This document shows, in pieces, positions 1 through 8,069 of a stretch of 54,697 nt of DNA. How positions within the stretch are numbered: the stretch's first letter is position 1; each line of letters begins with the position of its first letter. The notes under the pieces are model-generated. The model searched no databases. It saw nothing but the letters and a program-made list of their open reading frames with translations, and was not told the DNA's origin. The translations under genes were made by a program, and so were the position numbers. The DNA is from Spirochaetia bacterium (lineage in GTDB: Bacteria; Spirochaetota; Leptospiria; Turneriellales; JAOUOS01): positions 1-54,697 of the forward strand of contig JAOUOS010000020.1 of NCBI GenBank assembly GCA_029880285.1, in the 5' to 3' direction.

Positions 1-127
1 CATCTAAAGAAACTTCTTCTTCATCGGCCGGCGCTGATATCTCAGGCTCCGTTGTACCGCCTATATCATCAAGACCAAGATCATCTAAAGAAACTTCTTC
101 TTCATCGGCCGGCGCTGATATCTCAGG
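1..127 (-). repeat. 81-nt in-frame direct repeat
   Basis: Positions 1-46 and 82-127 are identical over 46 nt. The period is 81 nt, which equals 27 codons of the acidic protein. The window edge lies inside the repeat, so further copies may follow. The very high identity suggests recent duplication or slippage. Confidence 0.85.
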
Positions 128-271
128 TTCTTCTGTGTCAGGAATAGTAACTTGCCCAGGACCTTTATCATAAAATGATGTAAGCTCTTTAATCTTATCA
201 AGTTCTTCAGGAGAATATGCTTCTTCCGTAACTTCTTCTGTTTCAGAAAATAATTCTTCTTTATCTGCCAT
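1..271 (-). CDS. Acidic repeat protein, N-terminal part (runs off window)
   Basis: An open minus-strand frame starts at an ATG complementary to 269-271 and continues past the left edge, so only about 90 residues are visible. The protein begins MADKEELFSETEE and is very rich in Glu and Asp, with no signal peptide or membrane segment. The second half is a tandem repeat of a 27-residue unit containing EPEISAPADEEEVSLDD and then GLDDIGGT. The family is not recognised. Acidic, low-complexity N-termini occur in several large spirochaete proteins, but nothing seen here gives a function. It is divergent from the plus-strand gene at 381. Confidence 0.6.
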   Translation of the reverse strand, partial: MADKEELFSETEEVTEEAYSPEELDKIKELTSFYDKGPGQVTIPDTEEPEISAPADEEEVSLDDLGLDDIGGTTEPEISAPADEEEVSLD

Positions 272-380
272 TCTCTTAAAAAACCTAAAATTATTATAAA
301 TTTATCCGATAATTTATTGTCGGTATAATGTTTGAAATTTTGTACTGAATAATTAGGCAAAATAAGGAAATTATAAGGTG

Positions 381-1229
381 ATGAAAACACATAAATATTC
401 TAAAAATGTTTCATCTTTTTTGTTAAAAGGCAAATGTCAACTGTTTTTTTATGTCTCATTTTTTTTACTTTCTTCAACTATGTTTTTATATTCTTATAAT
501 TCCAGCCATTTACACACTCAAAAAGAAGAAAATAAGGCAAAAATATACTATCCAAAACATCTATCAAAACTACGTGAAGCGGTATATCCGAGAGTAATAC
601 ATTACATCGATTCAAATAATTATAAAAGATATAATAAATTATTAATAAGAGGCGTTTTATTTACATATAAAAATTCACGGGCAAAAAATGTTTTCTTTAT
701 CTCGGATGCGAATAAATTTGAGAGAATTCCAATGATAAGAAACGAAAAAGGGGTATGGTACTATATTTTTAGCCCACAAAAATATACAGATATGATTCCC
801 GGTAAAAAAATTAGATATAAATTTCTTGTAGATGGTTTGTTTGAGCATGATATCACAAATAATCAATATGAAAATGATGGAGGGAATAGATATATTTCAT
901 ATTATTATTTATTGGACGAAGACATTGAACCTGAGAACGGTGTAATATTTATAAAAAACCAGAGCAATCAAAACAATGGAGTTTTATTTAGAATTTATGC
1001 ACCCCAGGCAGAAAATGTAAGCTTAATTGGTTCTTTTAACAATTGGGATTCTGAGATTGATATTTTAGAAAAAAATAAGAAAGGATACTTTGAAATAAAA
1101 AAATCTCTACCGAAAGGAGAATATATTTATCTTTATCAAATTGACGGTGAAATAAAACTAGATACAAATAACAATAACATTAAAGGTCATCCTGTATACA
1201 ATCGGGTTGGTTATTTTAGTATTCAATAA
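381..1229 (+). CDS. Exported protein with two E-set/CBM48-like (glycogen-binding) domains
   Basis: The protein has about 282 residues. A basic N-terminus is followed by a hydrophobic stretch (roughly residues 18-40) that looks like a signal peptide or anchor. Residues ~190-280 resemble the early-set/CBM48 (AMPK glycogen-binding, isoamylase N-terminal) fold, with the pattern VSLIGSFNNWD and later KGEYIYLYQIDG. A more divergent copy seems to lie at ~85-165, ending in IRYKFLVDGLFEHD. There is no catalytic glycosidase domain. A GTG at 378 lies directly before the chosen ATG at 381; the AAGGAA at 364-369 fits the ATG better. It converges on flaB and shares the hairpin after its stop. Carbohydrate binding is inferred from the fold; the real ligand could be a glycan or a protein. 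Confidence 0.65.
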   Translation: MKTHKYSKNVSSFLLKGKCQLFFYVSFFLLSSTMFLYSYNSSHLHTQKEENKAKIYYPKHLSKLREAVYPRVIHYIDSNNYKRYNKLLIRGVLFTYKNSRAKNVFFISDANKFERIPMIRNEKGVWYYIFSPQKYTDMIPGKKIRYKFLVDGLFEHDITNNQYENDGGNRYISYYYLLDEDIEPENGVIFIKNQSNQNNGVLFRIYAPQAENVSLIGSFNNWDSEIDILEKNKKGYFEIKKSLPKGEYIYLYQIDGEIKLDTNNNNIKGHPVYNRVGYFSIQ

Positions 1230-1232
1230 AAA

Positions 1233-1252
1233 AAGCCCCTTAAAAGGGGCTT
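1233..1252 (-). terminator. Rho-independent terminator of flaB
   Basis: A 9-bp stem (AAGCCCCTT / AAGGGGCTT) with an AA loop lies a few bases past the flaB stop. Read on the minus strand it is followed by a run of seven T, a classical intrinsic terminator. The plus strand lacks a T run, so it serves the plus-strand gene less well. Confidence 0.85.
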
Positions 1253-1256
1253 ATGA

Positions 1257-2108
1257 TCAAACATTATCAAGAAGTTTTAACACTAACTTAGACGAAAAAT
1301 TCGCCTGAGCCAGCATCGCCGTACCACTCTGTAACAATATTTGATTTTGAGTGTATTCGATCATCTCTTCGGCCATATCTGTATCGCGTATTCTTGATTC
1401 TGCCGCGACCATATTTTCATAACCGGATCTCAGAGCTTCAGTAGTTATGGCCATCCTGTTATAAGATGCCCCCAAATCGGCTCTTTGACGATTAAGTTTA
1501 TCTAAAGCCTTATCTACAACGCCAATCATTTGATTAGCTTCGCCCACGGTAGATATAGACTTTTTTGCATTAGTATTATCTACCAACTCAAAAGCTTTAG
1601 CATTCATAGTCGCCACATACGATCTTATGCGCTGATCTTTATTGGGACCGACATGAAAAAATATCGTTCCCGTTTTACTTCCTTTTGCTAAATTACCGTC
1701 TAATAATTTTAAACGGTTAAATTCAGCTTGTGTAGAAATTCTATCAACTTCATCAATAAGCTGTGAAACTTCTACCTGAATCTGCGCTCTGTCAGCTGGT
1801 GAGTAAATACCATTAGCTGCCTGTACTGAAAGCTCCCTTATACGCTGCAAGATATCGTTTACCTGGCCCAAATTACCTTCTGCAACCTGAATAAACGAAA
1901 GTCCCGTTAAAGCGTTTCTTTCAGCTTGTTTAAGTCCGCGTATTTGCGTTCTTATTTTTTCAGAAACGGCTAAATTAGTAGCATCGTCCCCAGCTTTGTT
2001 AATACGCATTCCTGTCGCCAGTTTTTCTGTTGAACTTTGCAGCTTATTATATGTATTATGTAGCTGCCGGTTTACAAACATGGCTGAAATATTGTGTCGA
2101 ATCTGCAT
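1257..2108 (-). CDS. flaB: Periplasmic flagellar filament flagellin FlaB
   Basis: Core filament protein of the spirochaete periplasmic flagellum, 283 residues, the usual FlaB length. The N-terminal D0/D1 region (MQIRHNISAMFVNRQL, then EKLATGMRINKAGDDA) and the C-terminal D0 region (QNQILLQSGTAMLAQAN, then LVLKLLDN) are typical. The variable D2/D3 middle is absent, as in other spirochaetes. An in-frame codon further upstream would add 13 residues. The ATG at 2106-2108 is preferred because it gives the family N-terminus and has a strong GGAGG about 6-7 nt upstream (around 2115-2119). The gene is monocistronic, with a terminator directly downstream and a long structured leader upstream (about 2109-2460). 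The gene for any FlaA sheath protein is not in the window. Confidence 0.97.
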   Translation of the reverse strand: MQIRHNISAMFVNRQLHNTYNKLQSSTEKLATGMRINKAGDDATNLAVSEKIRTQIRGLKQAERNALTGLSFIQVAEGNLGQVNDILQRIRELSVQAANGIYSPADRAQIQVEVSQLIDEVDRISTQAEFNRLKLLDGNLAKGSKTGTIFFHVGPNKDQRIRSYVATMNAKAFELVDNTNAKKSISTVGEANQMIGVVDKALDKLNRQRADLGASYNRMAITTEALRSGYENMVAAESRIRDTDMAEEMIEYTQNQILLQSGTAMLAQANFSSKLVLKLLDNV

Positions 2109-2171
2109 CTTTTTCCTCCGTGCGATTAGATTGTATCCCAACTCCAAAGATTAAACAAAGGAAACTGGCAA

Positions 2172-2277
2172 AAACGGATGTTCCATTTTTATCAATTTAT
2201 TGGGAATACCGACCCTCTCTCCCAGGGTCAAAGGAAAAACGGAACATCCGTTTAACCTTTCACCCCAAGACATTGGG
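2172..2277 (-). promoter_or_regulatory. Structured 5' leader of flaB, possible CsrA target
   Basis: The space between flaB (start 2108) and the next gene end (2471) is about 360 nt and holds no gene. It contains a perfect 13-bp inverted repeat (2172-2184 with 2241-2253) and, inside it, a 6-bp hairpin (2211-2216 with 2224-2229). On the transcript that hairpin shows the loop GGGAGAG. A third hairpin, CCCAA/TTGGG, lies at 2264-2277. A GGA in a hairpin loop plus the GGA in the flaB ribosome binding site matches the layout of CsrA-repressed flagellin leaders. The promoter itself was not found with confidence: a TTGACA on the minus strand at 2310-2315 has no good -10 partner. Confidence 0.45.
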
Positions 2278-2470
2278 CCAAAACCGCTTTCAGAAGAAAA
2301 AAGATAAATTGTCAAAGAACAAGGGTAAATTTTTCCCTATCGAATTATTTTCGGAAAATACAAGAACTAAAGTAAAGCTAAATGAATTTACAAAAGATTA
2401 AGTTAATCGATTTTATATTAACTCAGGGCAAGCTATCGACTGCTTAGAGGGTATTTAAAAAAATTATAAT

Positions 2471-2860
2471 TTATTTAACTGATTTTAAATAAGTATCAAC
2501 AATATTATTTAAAGGCTCTACCGCATCAGGTGTAGACTGCTCTTCAAGCCATAAAGCCAAATGAAGCGATAAATTATTATTTTTATTAAATTCATGTTTA
2601 AGAACATATTCTGTTACCGGATATTTTAATATTTCAAAAAGTTCTTCAGCAACACTTAAATATTCCGGATCTTTTCCTAAATATGACGCTATACACGCAA
2701 TTAATTCGTGTTTTTTCATGTCGGCGATTTCTTTGCATATCTCAGAATTTTGATCGCCTTCTATTTTTTCTTCATATCCTGTACAAAAATCACATTTTGT
2801 ATTCTTTTTTAATACTTTCTTTTTTTGCAAGGCTTCGGTATCTCTTTTTTCGGTTTTCAC
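2471..2860 (-). CDS. Hypothetical cytoplasmic protein with a CxxC motif
   Basis: 129 residues, no signal peptide or membrane segment, and no family recognised. The N-terminal third is lysine-rich and carries CDFC followed by a third Cys (EICKE). The rest reads as amphipathic helices (HELIACIASYLGKDPEYLSVAEELFEIL interrupted here only by loops). The start is a GTG at 2858-2860, supported by GGAGG seven bases upstream. An overlapping ATG upstream is in another frame. It lies upstream of flaB on the same strand, separated by the long leader, so co-transcription is possible but unproven. Confidence 0.6.
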   Translation of the reverse strand: MKTEKRDTEALQKKKVLKKNTKCDFCTGYEEKIEGDQNSEICKEIADMKKHELIACIASYLGKDPEYLSVAEELFEILKYPVTEYVLKHEFNKNNNLSLHLALWLEEQSTPDAVEPLNNIVDTYLKSVK

Positions 2861-3021
2861 ACATTTTCCTCCGCACGTATCTATTCTCCCCTATTAAATT
2901 TTCTATAGTAAATGATACTAAGATTACACAATTTGTCAAAAAAAAGATTAAAATTTTTAAGTATTTTTACTTAAAAAACTCTTGCTTAATTGAAATAGAT
3001 ATTATTCTTTATCCGAAGATT

Positions 3022-4677
3022 ATGTCTTTTTTTAAAAAAAAGTTTTTCTTTTCTGCTATAAAATTATTTATTTTTGTTATATTTCTGTCGAGTTTTTTTT
3101 CAAAAATTTATTCTTTAAGCTGGGCCGTTATGCCGGTTCGTGTTGCAGCTATAAATTCTGCAGAAATTCAATATGGACCCAAGCTTTCTATTGATAATGA
3201 AAAAAATTCATGGGATTTGTCTCGATTAATCTATTTATACTTAAAAATTTCATACTTTAACGCCCTTGTTGAACCAATGAAAGTAGAAACAATTTTTAAT
3301 CAAATTAAATTATCATCACAGCATAAATTAACCGTGTCTACACTTAACAAATTAAATACTTATATTGATGTAGACCAAATGCTATTATCTCAAATTAGCA
3401 AAAAAGGCGATTATTTTGAAATGGAATCACGAATTTTTTATACCTACTCTAAAAATTTAACAGATTCTCTTATCTCTAAGCATAAAAACATATGGAAGCT
3501 TATCGCTCTTCATTTAGAAGAGCGTTTTAAAAACATTAAACCGCCCCAAATTTTTGAAGAACATAATAAACCAATAATTTTCGGATTAGATTCTTCAGGA
3601 GGCAGCTATTATGAGATAAAAAATATTGCCGAAGCCTTGAAACATATTGAAGCTTCTTCTTATACCATTTGCGCACTTGATGGGTACGGAAAACTATCTT
3701 TTTTGCCGCCTGATAAAAACTGGCTTACTGCCTCAAAATATCTTAAAGATTTAACTGTGAAAGGCGGTTCAAATTATATAGAAAACTTCAATGAAATTAC
3801 AAAATGTCTAAGTAAGTTTGTTAAATATGAAAAAACAAAACCCTTAACGATTATTTTAACAAGCGGAGTTCCAAAATCATATGATGAAAAAAATTATATA
3901 AAAAATTTTTTTAGAGATTATGCAAAACTCTCTGATTTATTAATATTAGGAACGGGAAAGCTTAACGAAACTGATAAAGATTTTTGGCAAAGCGCTGCCG
4001 ATGAATTTACGCGACATGGGTACTCTGCCTATCAAGATATTATCTACAGCCAAAAAATAGGTTTAAAAACCGGTGAAACATGGTATATCTATAAAAAAGG
4101 TTTTAAAATTTTTGAATCAAAAGATTCTTATTTATCAAAAGATGATAAGGCAATTTCTGTACCTGTTTATAAACGAAATGAATATACACCTTCAAACCTT
4201 CTAACAGTTTATGAATTTTTATCAAAGAATCAAGTTATTAATCATTCCAGTATTAATATTAATATACCTAATCAAATATTCGAAATAATGAAACCTCTAT
4301 CGTATAATAATGAAAATAATATAATTGAAAATGTAAGGCTGCTAATTGAAGTTGAGAAAATTCCTATATGGATTAATATGCCAAAGTCACAAGTCTATAA
4401 AGATTACACAAATCTATTAATTAATGAAAATGAATACTATTACTTTATCATAAACCTCGAAAAAGGAAAAAAAGGTATGCCCGTTGTAAACTCAAAAAAT
4501 ATAGGATTCATTTTTAATGAAAAAAATAATTTGCCTGATTCATTAATAATTAATATGAAAGACTTTCTAAAAAATCCCGATAGCTACCTAAACAACTCAA
4601 TAGATGGAAGTTCTATTTATATATTATTAGGTAAGCTTAAAAAAGTTCGACTAAAAGAATATGATGTATTTGAATAA
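3022..4677 (+). CDS. Secreted protein with a possible VWA-like domain
   Basis: The frame is open from 2683, but the region before 3022 overlaps the opposite gene's promoter and reads as unlikely protein. The ATG at 3022 is followed by a good signal peptide (lysines, then a hydrophobic stretch ending near KIYSLSWA), giving 551 residues. Residues ~195-350 begin with PIIFGLDSSGGS, which resembles the MIDAS DxSxS of von Willebrand A domains, and continue with alternating strands and helices, including LTIILTSG. The similarity is weak and may be structural only. The gene overlaps the following lipoprotein gene by 17 nt, implying translational coupling. The pair converges on the fliN end of the motility operon. 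Function unknown. Confidence 0.6.
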   Translation: MSFFKKKFFFSAIKLFIFVIFLSSFFSKIYSLSWAVMPVRVAAINSAEIQYGPKLSIDNEKNSWDLSRLIYLYLKISYFNALVEPMKVETIFNQIKLSSQHKLTVSTLNKLNTYIDVDQMLLSQISKKGDYFEMESRIFYTYSKNLTDSLISKHKNIWKLIALHLEERFKNIKPPQIFEEHNKPIIFGLDSSGGSYYEIKNIAEALKHIEASSYTICALDGYGKLSFLPPDKNWLTASKYLKDLTVKGGSNYIENFNEITKCLSKFVKYEKTKPLTIILTSGVPKSYDEKNYIKNFFRDYAKLSDLLILGTGKLNETDKDFWQSAADEFTRHGYSAYQDIIYSQKIGLKTGETWYIYKKGFKIFESKDSYLSKDDKAISVPVYKRNEYTPSNLLTVYEFLSKNQVINHSSININIPNQIFEIMKPLSYNNENNIIENVRLLIEVEKIPIWINMPKSQVYKDYTNLLINENEYYYFIINLEKGKKGMPVVNSKNIGFIFNEKNNLPDSLIINMKDFLKNPDSYLNNSIDGSSIYILLGKLKKVRLKEYDVFE

Positions 4678-5128
4678 AAAGATTTTATTATTATTTTTAC
4701 ACTGCCTTGTTTTTACTTTTATTTCATGCGGCAATAATATTCCATACACAGAAGAAACCATATTAAAGCGTCCTGTGGGATTAAAACTTGAAGCAAAAAC
4801 CGGCTTGTCTTTTGATATTATTTATTTTGTTCAAAACGAAGAAGAAACTTTTGATGGATACAATTTATACATATCCAGAAAGCCAATTTCAGATTCAGAA
4901 AGAAGTTCTCTGCCTCCGTTAAACCTGAAAGGTTCACTACCCACTTTTCACCATACCGCTCAAGATGTAAATTTAACAACACCTGTGGTAGAAAATATTC
5001 ACTTATATAGCGACAATATAACTAAATTTGAAGAAGGAGTTACTTATTATTTTAGAATGGCGGCCCATTCAAAATACGGATATTTATCTGAACTTTCTAA
5101 TGAGATTTCAGAAATTGCCATAAAATAA
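4661..5128 (+). CDS. Lipoprotein with FN3-like domain
   Basis: 155 residues. The signal peptide ends in a lipobox, FISC, so the mature protein should be a lipoprotein starting at that Cys. The body looks like one fibronectin type III-like sandwich: GYNLYISRKP near the middle and VTYYFRMAAHSKYGYLSELSN at the end, where a typical FN3 has its Y-x-V-x-A strand. Two ATGs lie in tandem at 4661 and 4664; either can serve. It overlaps the upstream secreted protein and is probably translated together with it. The stop lies a few bases from the convergent fliN stop, with no visible terminator between them. Confidence 0.65.
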   Translation: MMYLNKKILLLFLHCLVFTFISCGNNIPYTEETILKRPVGLKLEAKTGLSFDIIYFVQNEEETFDGYNLYISRKPISDSERSSLPPLNLKGSLPTFHHTAQDVNLTTPVVENIHLYSDNITKFEEGVTYYFRMAAHSKYGYLSELSNEISEIAIK

Positions 5129-5133
5129 TTTAT

Positions 5134-5484
5134 CTATGAAGTAAGTTTAGCGAATCTTTCAGATGGGTCTATTATATCAATAATACGTACACCAAAATTT
5201 TCATCTATGATAACCACTTCGCCCTTTGCTATCAACTTACCGTTAACCAATAAATCTACGGGCTCACCGGCAAGCTTATCAAGCTCAACAATTGATCCTT
5301 CACCTAATGATAGAACATCTTTAACAAATTTTTTTGTACGGCCAAGCTCTACTGTTAGACCCATATTAACATCGAGTAACAACTCGGCATTCGTGGGTAT
5401 ACCCCCCGGCATTTGTTTCGCAGGCGCTGAAGTTGATTCTTCTGCCATACCAAATTGTTCTAAGTTAAAAATATCATCAGCCAT
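5134..5484 (-). CDS. fliN: Flagellar motor switch protein FliN
   Basis: C-ring component on the cytoplasmic face of the motor, 116 residues. After a short variable N-terminus, the C-terminal ~80 residues form a SpoA/FliN domain: [37 protein letters not shown] and [14 protein letters not shown]. This domain is nearly the same as the C-terminus of the upstream FliY, so the two arose by duplication. The ATG at 5482-5484 has AAGGAT upstream. It is the last gene of the operon in this window, 19 nt after fliY. Confidence 0.95.
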   Translation of the reverse strand: MADDIFNLEQFGMAEESTSAPAKQMPGGIPTNAELLLDVNMGLTVELGRTKKFVKDVLSLGEGSIVELDKLAGEPVDLLVNGKLIAKGEVVIIDENFGVRIIDIIDPSERFAKLTS

Positions 5485-5503
5485 TTTATATCCTTACTTT
5501 AAA

Positions 5504-6595
5504 TTAAGAGTTTATTTTCGCCAGCCTTTCTGTGGGTCCTACTATATCAGTTACACGAACACCAAAGTTTTCATCAATTACTACAACCTCTCCTTTCGCT
5601 ATTAGCTTTTGGTTAACTAACAAATCTACGGGTTCACCAGCAAGCTTATCTAACTCTATAATTGAACCTTCGCCTAAACCTAATATATCTTTAACATATT
5701 TCTTAGTTCTACCTAATTCAACAGTTAATACCATTTGAACATCAAGCAAAAGCTCAAAATTCCCCTGTGGCGCCTGCTGCCCGCCTGTACCGGCACCCAA
5801 GCTGGGAAAAGATATAGGTGTAATAGGCACCTGCTCTTTTGAAGTTTGCATAGATCTATCGGAAGATGCCATAGGGGCACCCATACCAAAATTTGAAGCT
5901 GTATCTTTTGCTGCGTTTGCCAGACCACCCGCTTTACTTGCCCAGCGGCTAACAGAAGTAGAATCAAAATATTGGGATACCTGAGCCGAAATAACCCCTT
6001 CTATATTAAAGGTAAAACTTAATTTTGCGATATTTTCACCGGGAAAAGACGGTAAATCTGCTATACCGCTATATATCTTTGTTTCTGGCACATTTGGTGA
6101 AAGACTTTCTCCGAATTTATCTGTTAATTTGTTTGCCATAGATGAAGTTAATGTATTTGAGAGCTCGCCTATAGTAGACAGATGCGCTTCATCTATTTCT
6201 TCAGGCAAAGAATCAAGACCCATCATAAGCATTGCTATATTTTTAGCCTGCTCTTCTGTAAAGGCTATGGTTGAAATAGCTGCACCCATATTAATAGCGA
6301 CAACAACAGAGCCAATTTGTATTTGAGAAGAAACTTCAGAGGAACCTAATTCTTCAAACCTTACATTAGAAATGGATATTTTCTTTCCTACTAGTGAACC
6401 TGCCACGGTAGATGCAGCTTGAAGTGCTTCTGAAAAAGGGCTTATTAGACTGTTTTTCTCACTATCTGATAAACCACTTGATAAATCCATAGATATTGAT
6501 CCCGGCTCTTCAGAAACTCCCGCTTCAGCAGTTGTTTCGTCGGCACCCATCAATAAGGCGTCTATTTCTTCCTGTGATAAAGAACCTTCTCCCAT
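5504..6595 (-). CDS. fliY: Flagellar motor switch protein FliY (CheC-like plus FliN domain)
   Basis: 363 residues. The N-terminal LSQEEIDALL is the conserved motif that in FliM/FliY binds phosphorylated CheY. A CheC/CheX-like middle (~45-230) is visible, with the paired helix signature around EEIDEAHLSTIGELSNTL. An Ala/Ser/Gly-rich linker (~230-275) leads to a C-terminal SpoA/FliN domain. In FliY proteins of other bacteria the middle domain can dephosphorylate CheY-P. The conserved E-x2-N-like residues are present here (EIDEAHLSTIGELSN), so activity is plausible but not certain. AAGGAG stands upstream of the ATG at 6593-6595. FliM, which many spirochaetes encode between fliL and fliY, is missing from this position. 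Confidence 0.93.
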   Translation of the reverse strand: MGEGSLSQEEIDALLMGADETTAEAGVSEEPGSISMDLSSGLSDSEKNSLISPFSEALQAASTVAGSLVGKKISISNVRFEELGSSEVSSQIQIGSVVVAINMGAAISTIAFTEEQAKNIAMLMMGLDSLPEEIDEAHLSTIGELSNTLTSSMANKLTDKFGESLSPNVPETKIYSGIADLPSFPGENIAKLSFTFNIEGVISAQVSQYFDSTSVSRWASKAGGLANAAKDTASNFGMGAPMASSDRSMQTSKEQVPITPISFPSLGAGTGGQQAPQGNFELLLDVQMVLTVELGRTKKYVKDILGLGEGSIIELDKLAGEPVDLLVNQKLIAKGEVVVIDENFGVRVTDIVGPTERLAKINS

Positions 6596-6618
6596 ATTAT
6601 ACTCCTTTCATTATTAAA

Positions 6619-7149
6619 TTAACTTACAACTAATTCTTTAAAATATACTTCTTCAATTTTCCCTTCACTTAAAATCATATTAATTTGTGATTTTATTTCA
6701 TCTGCTAAATTTAATTTTTGAAGCGGTGAAGCTAAATCTTCTTTTCTTTTACCGCCTAAAATAATGTTAATAATATGCATCATCTGTGTCTGCCGTTGAA
6801 CTAATTCTGTTTCTAACTTTTTATTTTCACCGTCATAACCAAAGGCAATAGATACCTGAATAAAGTGAGGTTCATCAACATCCGCTGTATTTACCCTAAA
6901 TTCTTTACTAAAAGGGTACGAAGCAAGAGGAGGCGGCGCTGGCGCAATTACTATATCTTGCTGTTCTCTATATGCCTCTTGTTTTACTTTGCTGGCAACA
7001 AGATAAGATATTAAAACCATCAAAAGCAAAGAAACAACAGCACCAGCAACCCATAGCAATATCGTAACAATTTTAGACCTTCCCGCTGAGGGGGTGCCAA
7101 TAATCTCTTCTTGTTCTTCTTCATCGTCTAATATTTCTTCATCACCCAT
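6619..7149 (-). CDS. fliL: Flagellar basal body-associated protein FliL
   Basis: 176 residues. A short acidic cytoplasmic N-terminus is followed by one membrane helix (about 27-50) and a periplasmic domain ending in IEEVYFKELVVS, the usual FliL ending. FliL surrounds or supports the stators and increases torque. AAGGAGC lies upstream of the ATG at 7147-7149. It stands 106 nt after motB, the widest gap in this operon, so an internal promoter or a processing site may exist there; no clear one was seen. Confidence 0.92.
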   Translation of the reverse strand: MGDEEILDDEEEQEEIIGTPSAGRSKIVTILLWVAGAVVSLLLMVLISYLVASKVKQEAYREQQDIVIAPAPPPLASYPFSKEFRVNTADVDEPHFIQVSIAFGYDGENKKLETELVQRQTQMMHIINIILGGKRKEDLASPLQKLNLADEIKSQINMILSEGKIEEVYFKELVVS

Positions 7150-7255
7150 AATCTAGCTCCTTATTAAAGTATATAATTATTACATAAATATATCTAAGAA
7201 AATCTTTTTAATTTCATTAATGTATATTTTTGTAAAAGTATATATCATGTCAATA

Positions 7256-8065
7256 TTATTGCAAACCTCTGCTTTCCCATTCTACTCCCGGAACTTTTTG
7301 CCCGGGCAGATCATAATCTTTATAATTTCTTTTATACTCTTTTCCGGGTAATAACAGAATATCCACTCTTCTATTTATGGCCCTGCCTTCTGTTGTTTGA
7401 GATTCTACCAATGGCCTATATTTACCATATGATACGGCCGACATTTTTTCGGGATCAACATCTTCTGCTTCATGTAAATATCTTAAAACATTTATGGCTC
7501 TTTGTGCCGATAGCTCCCAGTTTGTTTCATATTTTTCTCCGGCGGGACTGCCTACAACGGGTGTTTCATCTGAATGACCCTCAATTCTTACAAAAGAAGG
7601 CAATGTTCTCAAAAGGCGGGCCAATTTAACAAGAATTCTTTTTGCTTCATCTGTTAACCGAGCAGAACCTGGAGCAAAATGATCGGTACCAATTAAACTA
7701 ATTACAATTCCTCTTTCGTCTTGTACAATTTGAACTTTTTTTACTTTTACTTCGGGCTTAAATATTTCAGTTGCCATTTTTAACGCTTTAGAAAGTGTTC
7801 TACCCTTTTCTGTCGCTGGCAGCGCTTCAAGATTCATTCCCATTTCTTCTAGCTCTCCTTTTGAAAGTGTTTGACCGCCTTCAAATAATCCTAACGAACC
7901 TTTAAATGCCGATAAAATAAGTCTAAATTCTCTACCTTCAATTTTGGCCACGGTAAATAACATTACGAAAAACGTTAAAAGAAGAGTAACCATATCTCCA
8001 TAGGTTACCATAAATAATGGAGCGCCGGGAGGCGCTTCTTCTTTTTTTCTTTTCTTTTTTGCCAT
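7256..8065 (-). CDS. motB: Flagellar stator protein MotB
   Basis: 269 residues. The single N-terminal membrane helix carries the proton-relay aspartate (D24, in MVTYGDMVTLLLTFF). After a linker and plug region, an OmpA-like peptidoglycan-binding domain covers ~120-235, with GHSDETPVV and NWELSAQRAINVLRYL. The residue pattern (D in the helix, no sodium-type signature known to me) does not itself settle the coupling ion. It is four bases downstream of motA, the usual pairing. Confidence 0.96.
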   Translation of the reverse strand: MAKKKRKKEEAPPGAPLFMVTYGDMVTLLLTFFVMLFTVAKIEGREFRLILSAFKGSLGLFEGGQTLSKGELEEMGMNLEALPATEKGRTLSKALKMATEIFKPEVKVKKVQIVQDERGIVISLIGTDHFAPGSARLTDEAKRILVKLARLLRTLPSFVRIEGHSDETPVVGSPAGEKYETNWELSAQRAINVLRYLHEAEDVDPEKMSAVSYGKYRPLVESQTTEGRAINRRVDILLLPGKEYKRNYKDYDLPGQKVPGVEWESRGLQ

Positions 8066-8069
8066 TTAT

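Noticed and set aside
2287..2315. TTGACA as flaB promoter
   Set aside because: The hexamer at the right distance (TGAAAG) is not a credible -10, and no sigma-28 consensus was found either.
2683..3021. N-terminal extension of the VWA-like protein
   Set aside because: It overlaps the upstream gene's start region on the other strand and its predicted text is unlike a signal peptide; the ATG at 3022 gives one.
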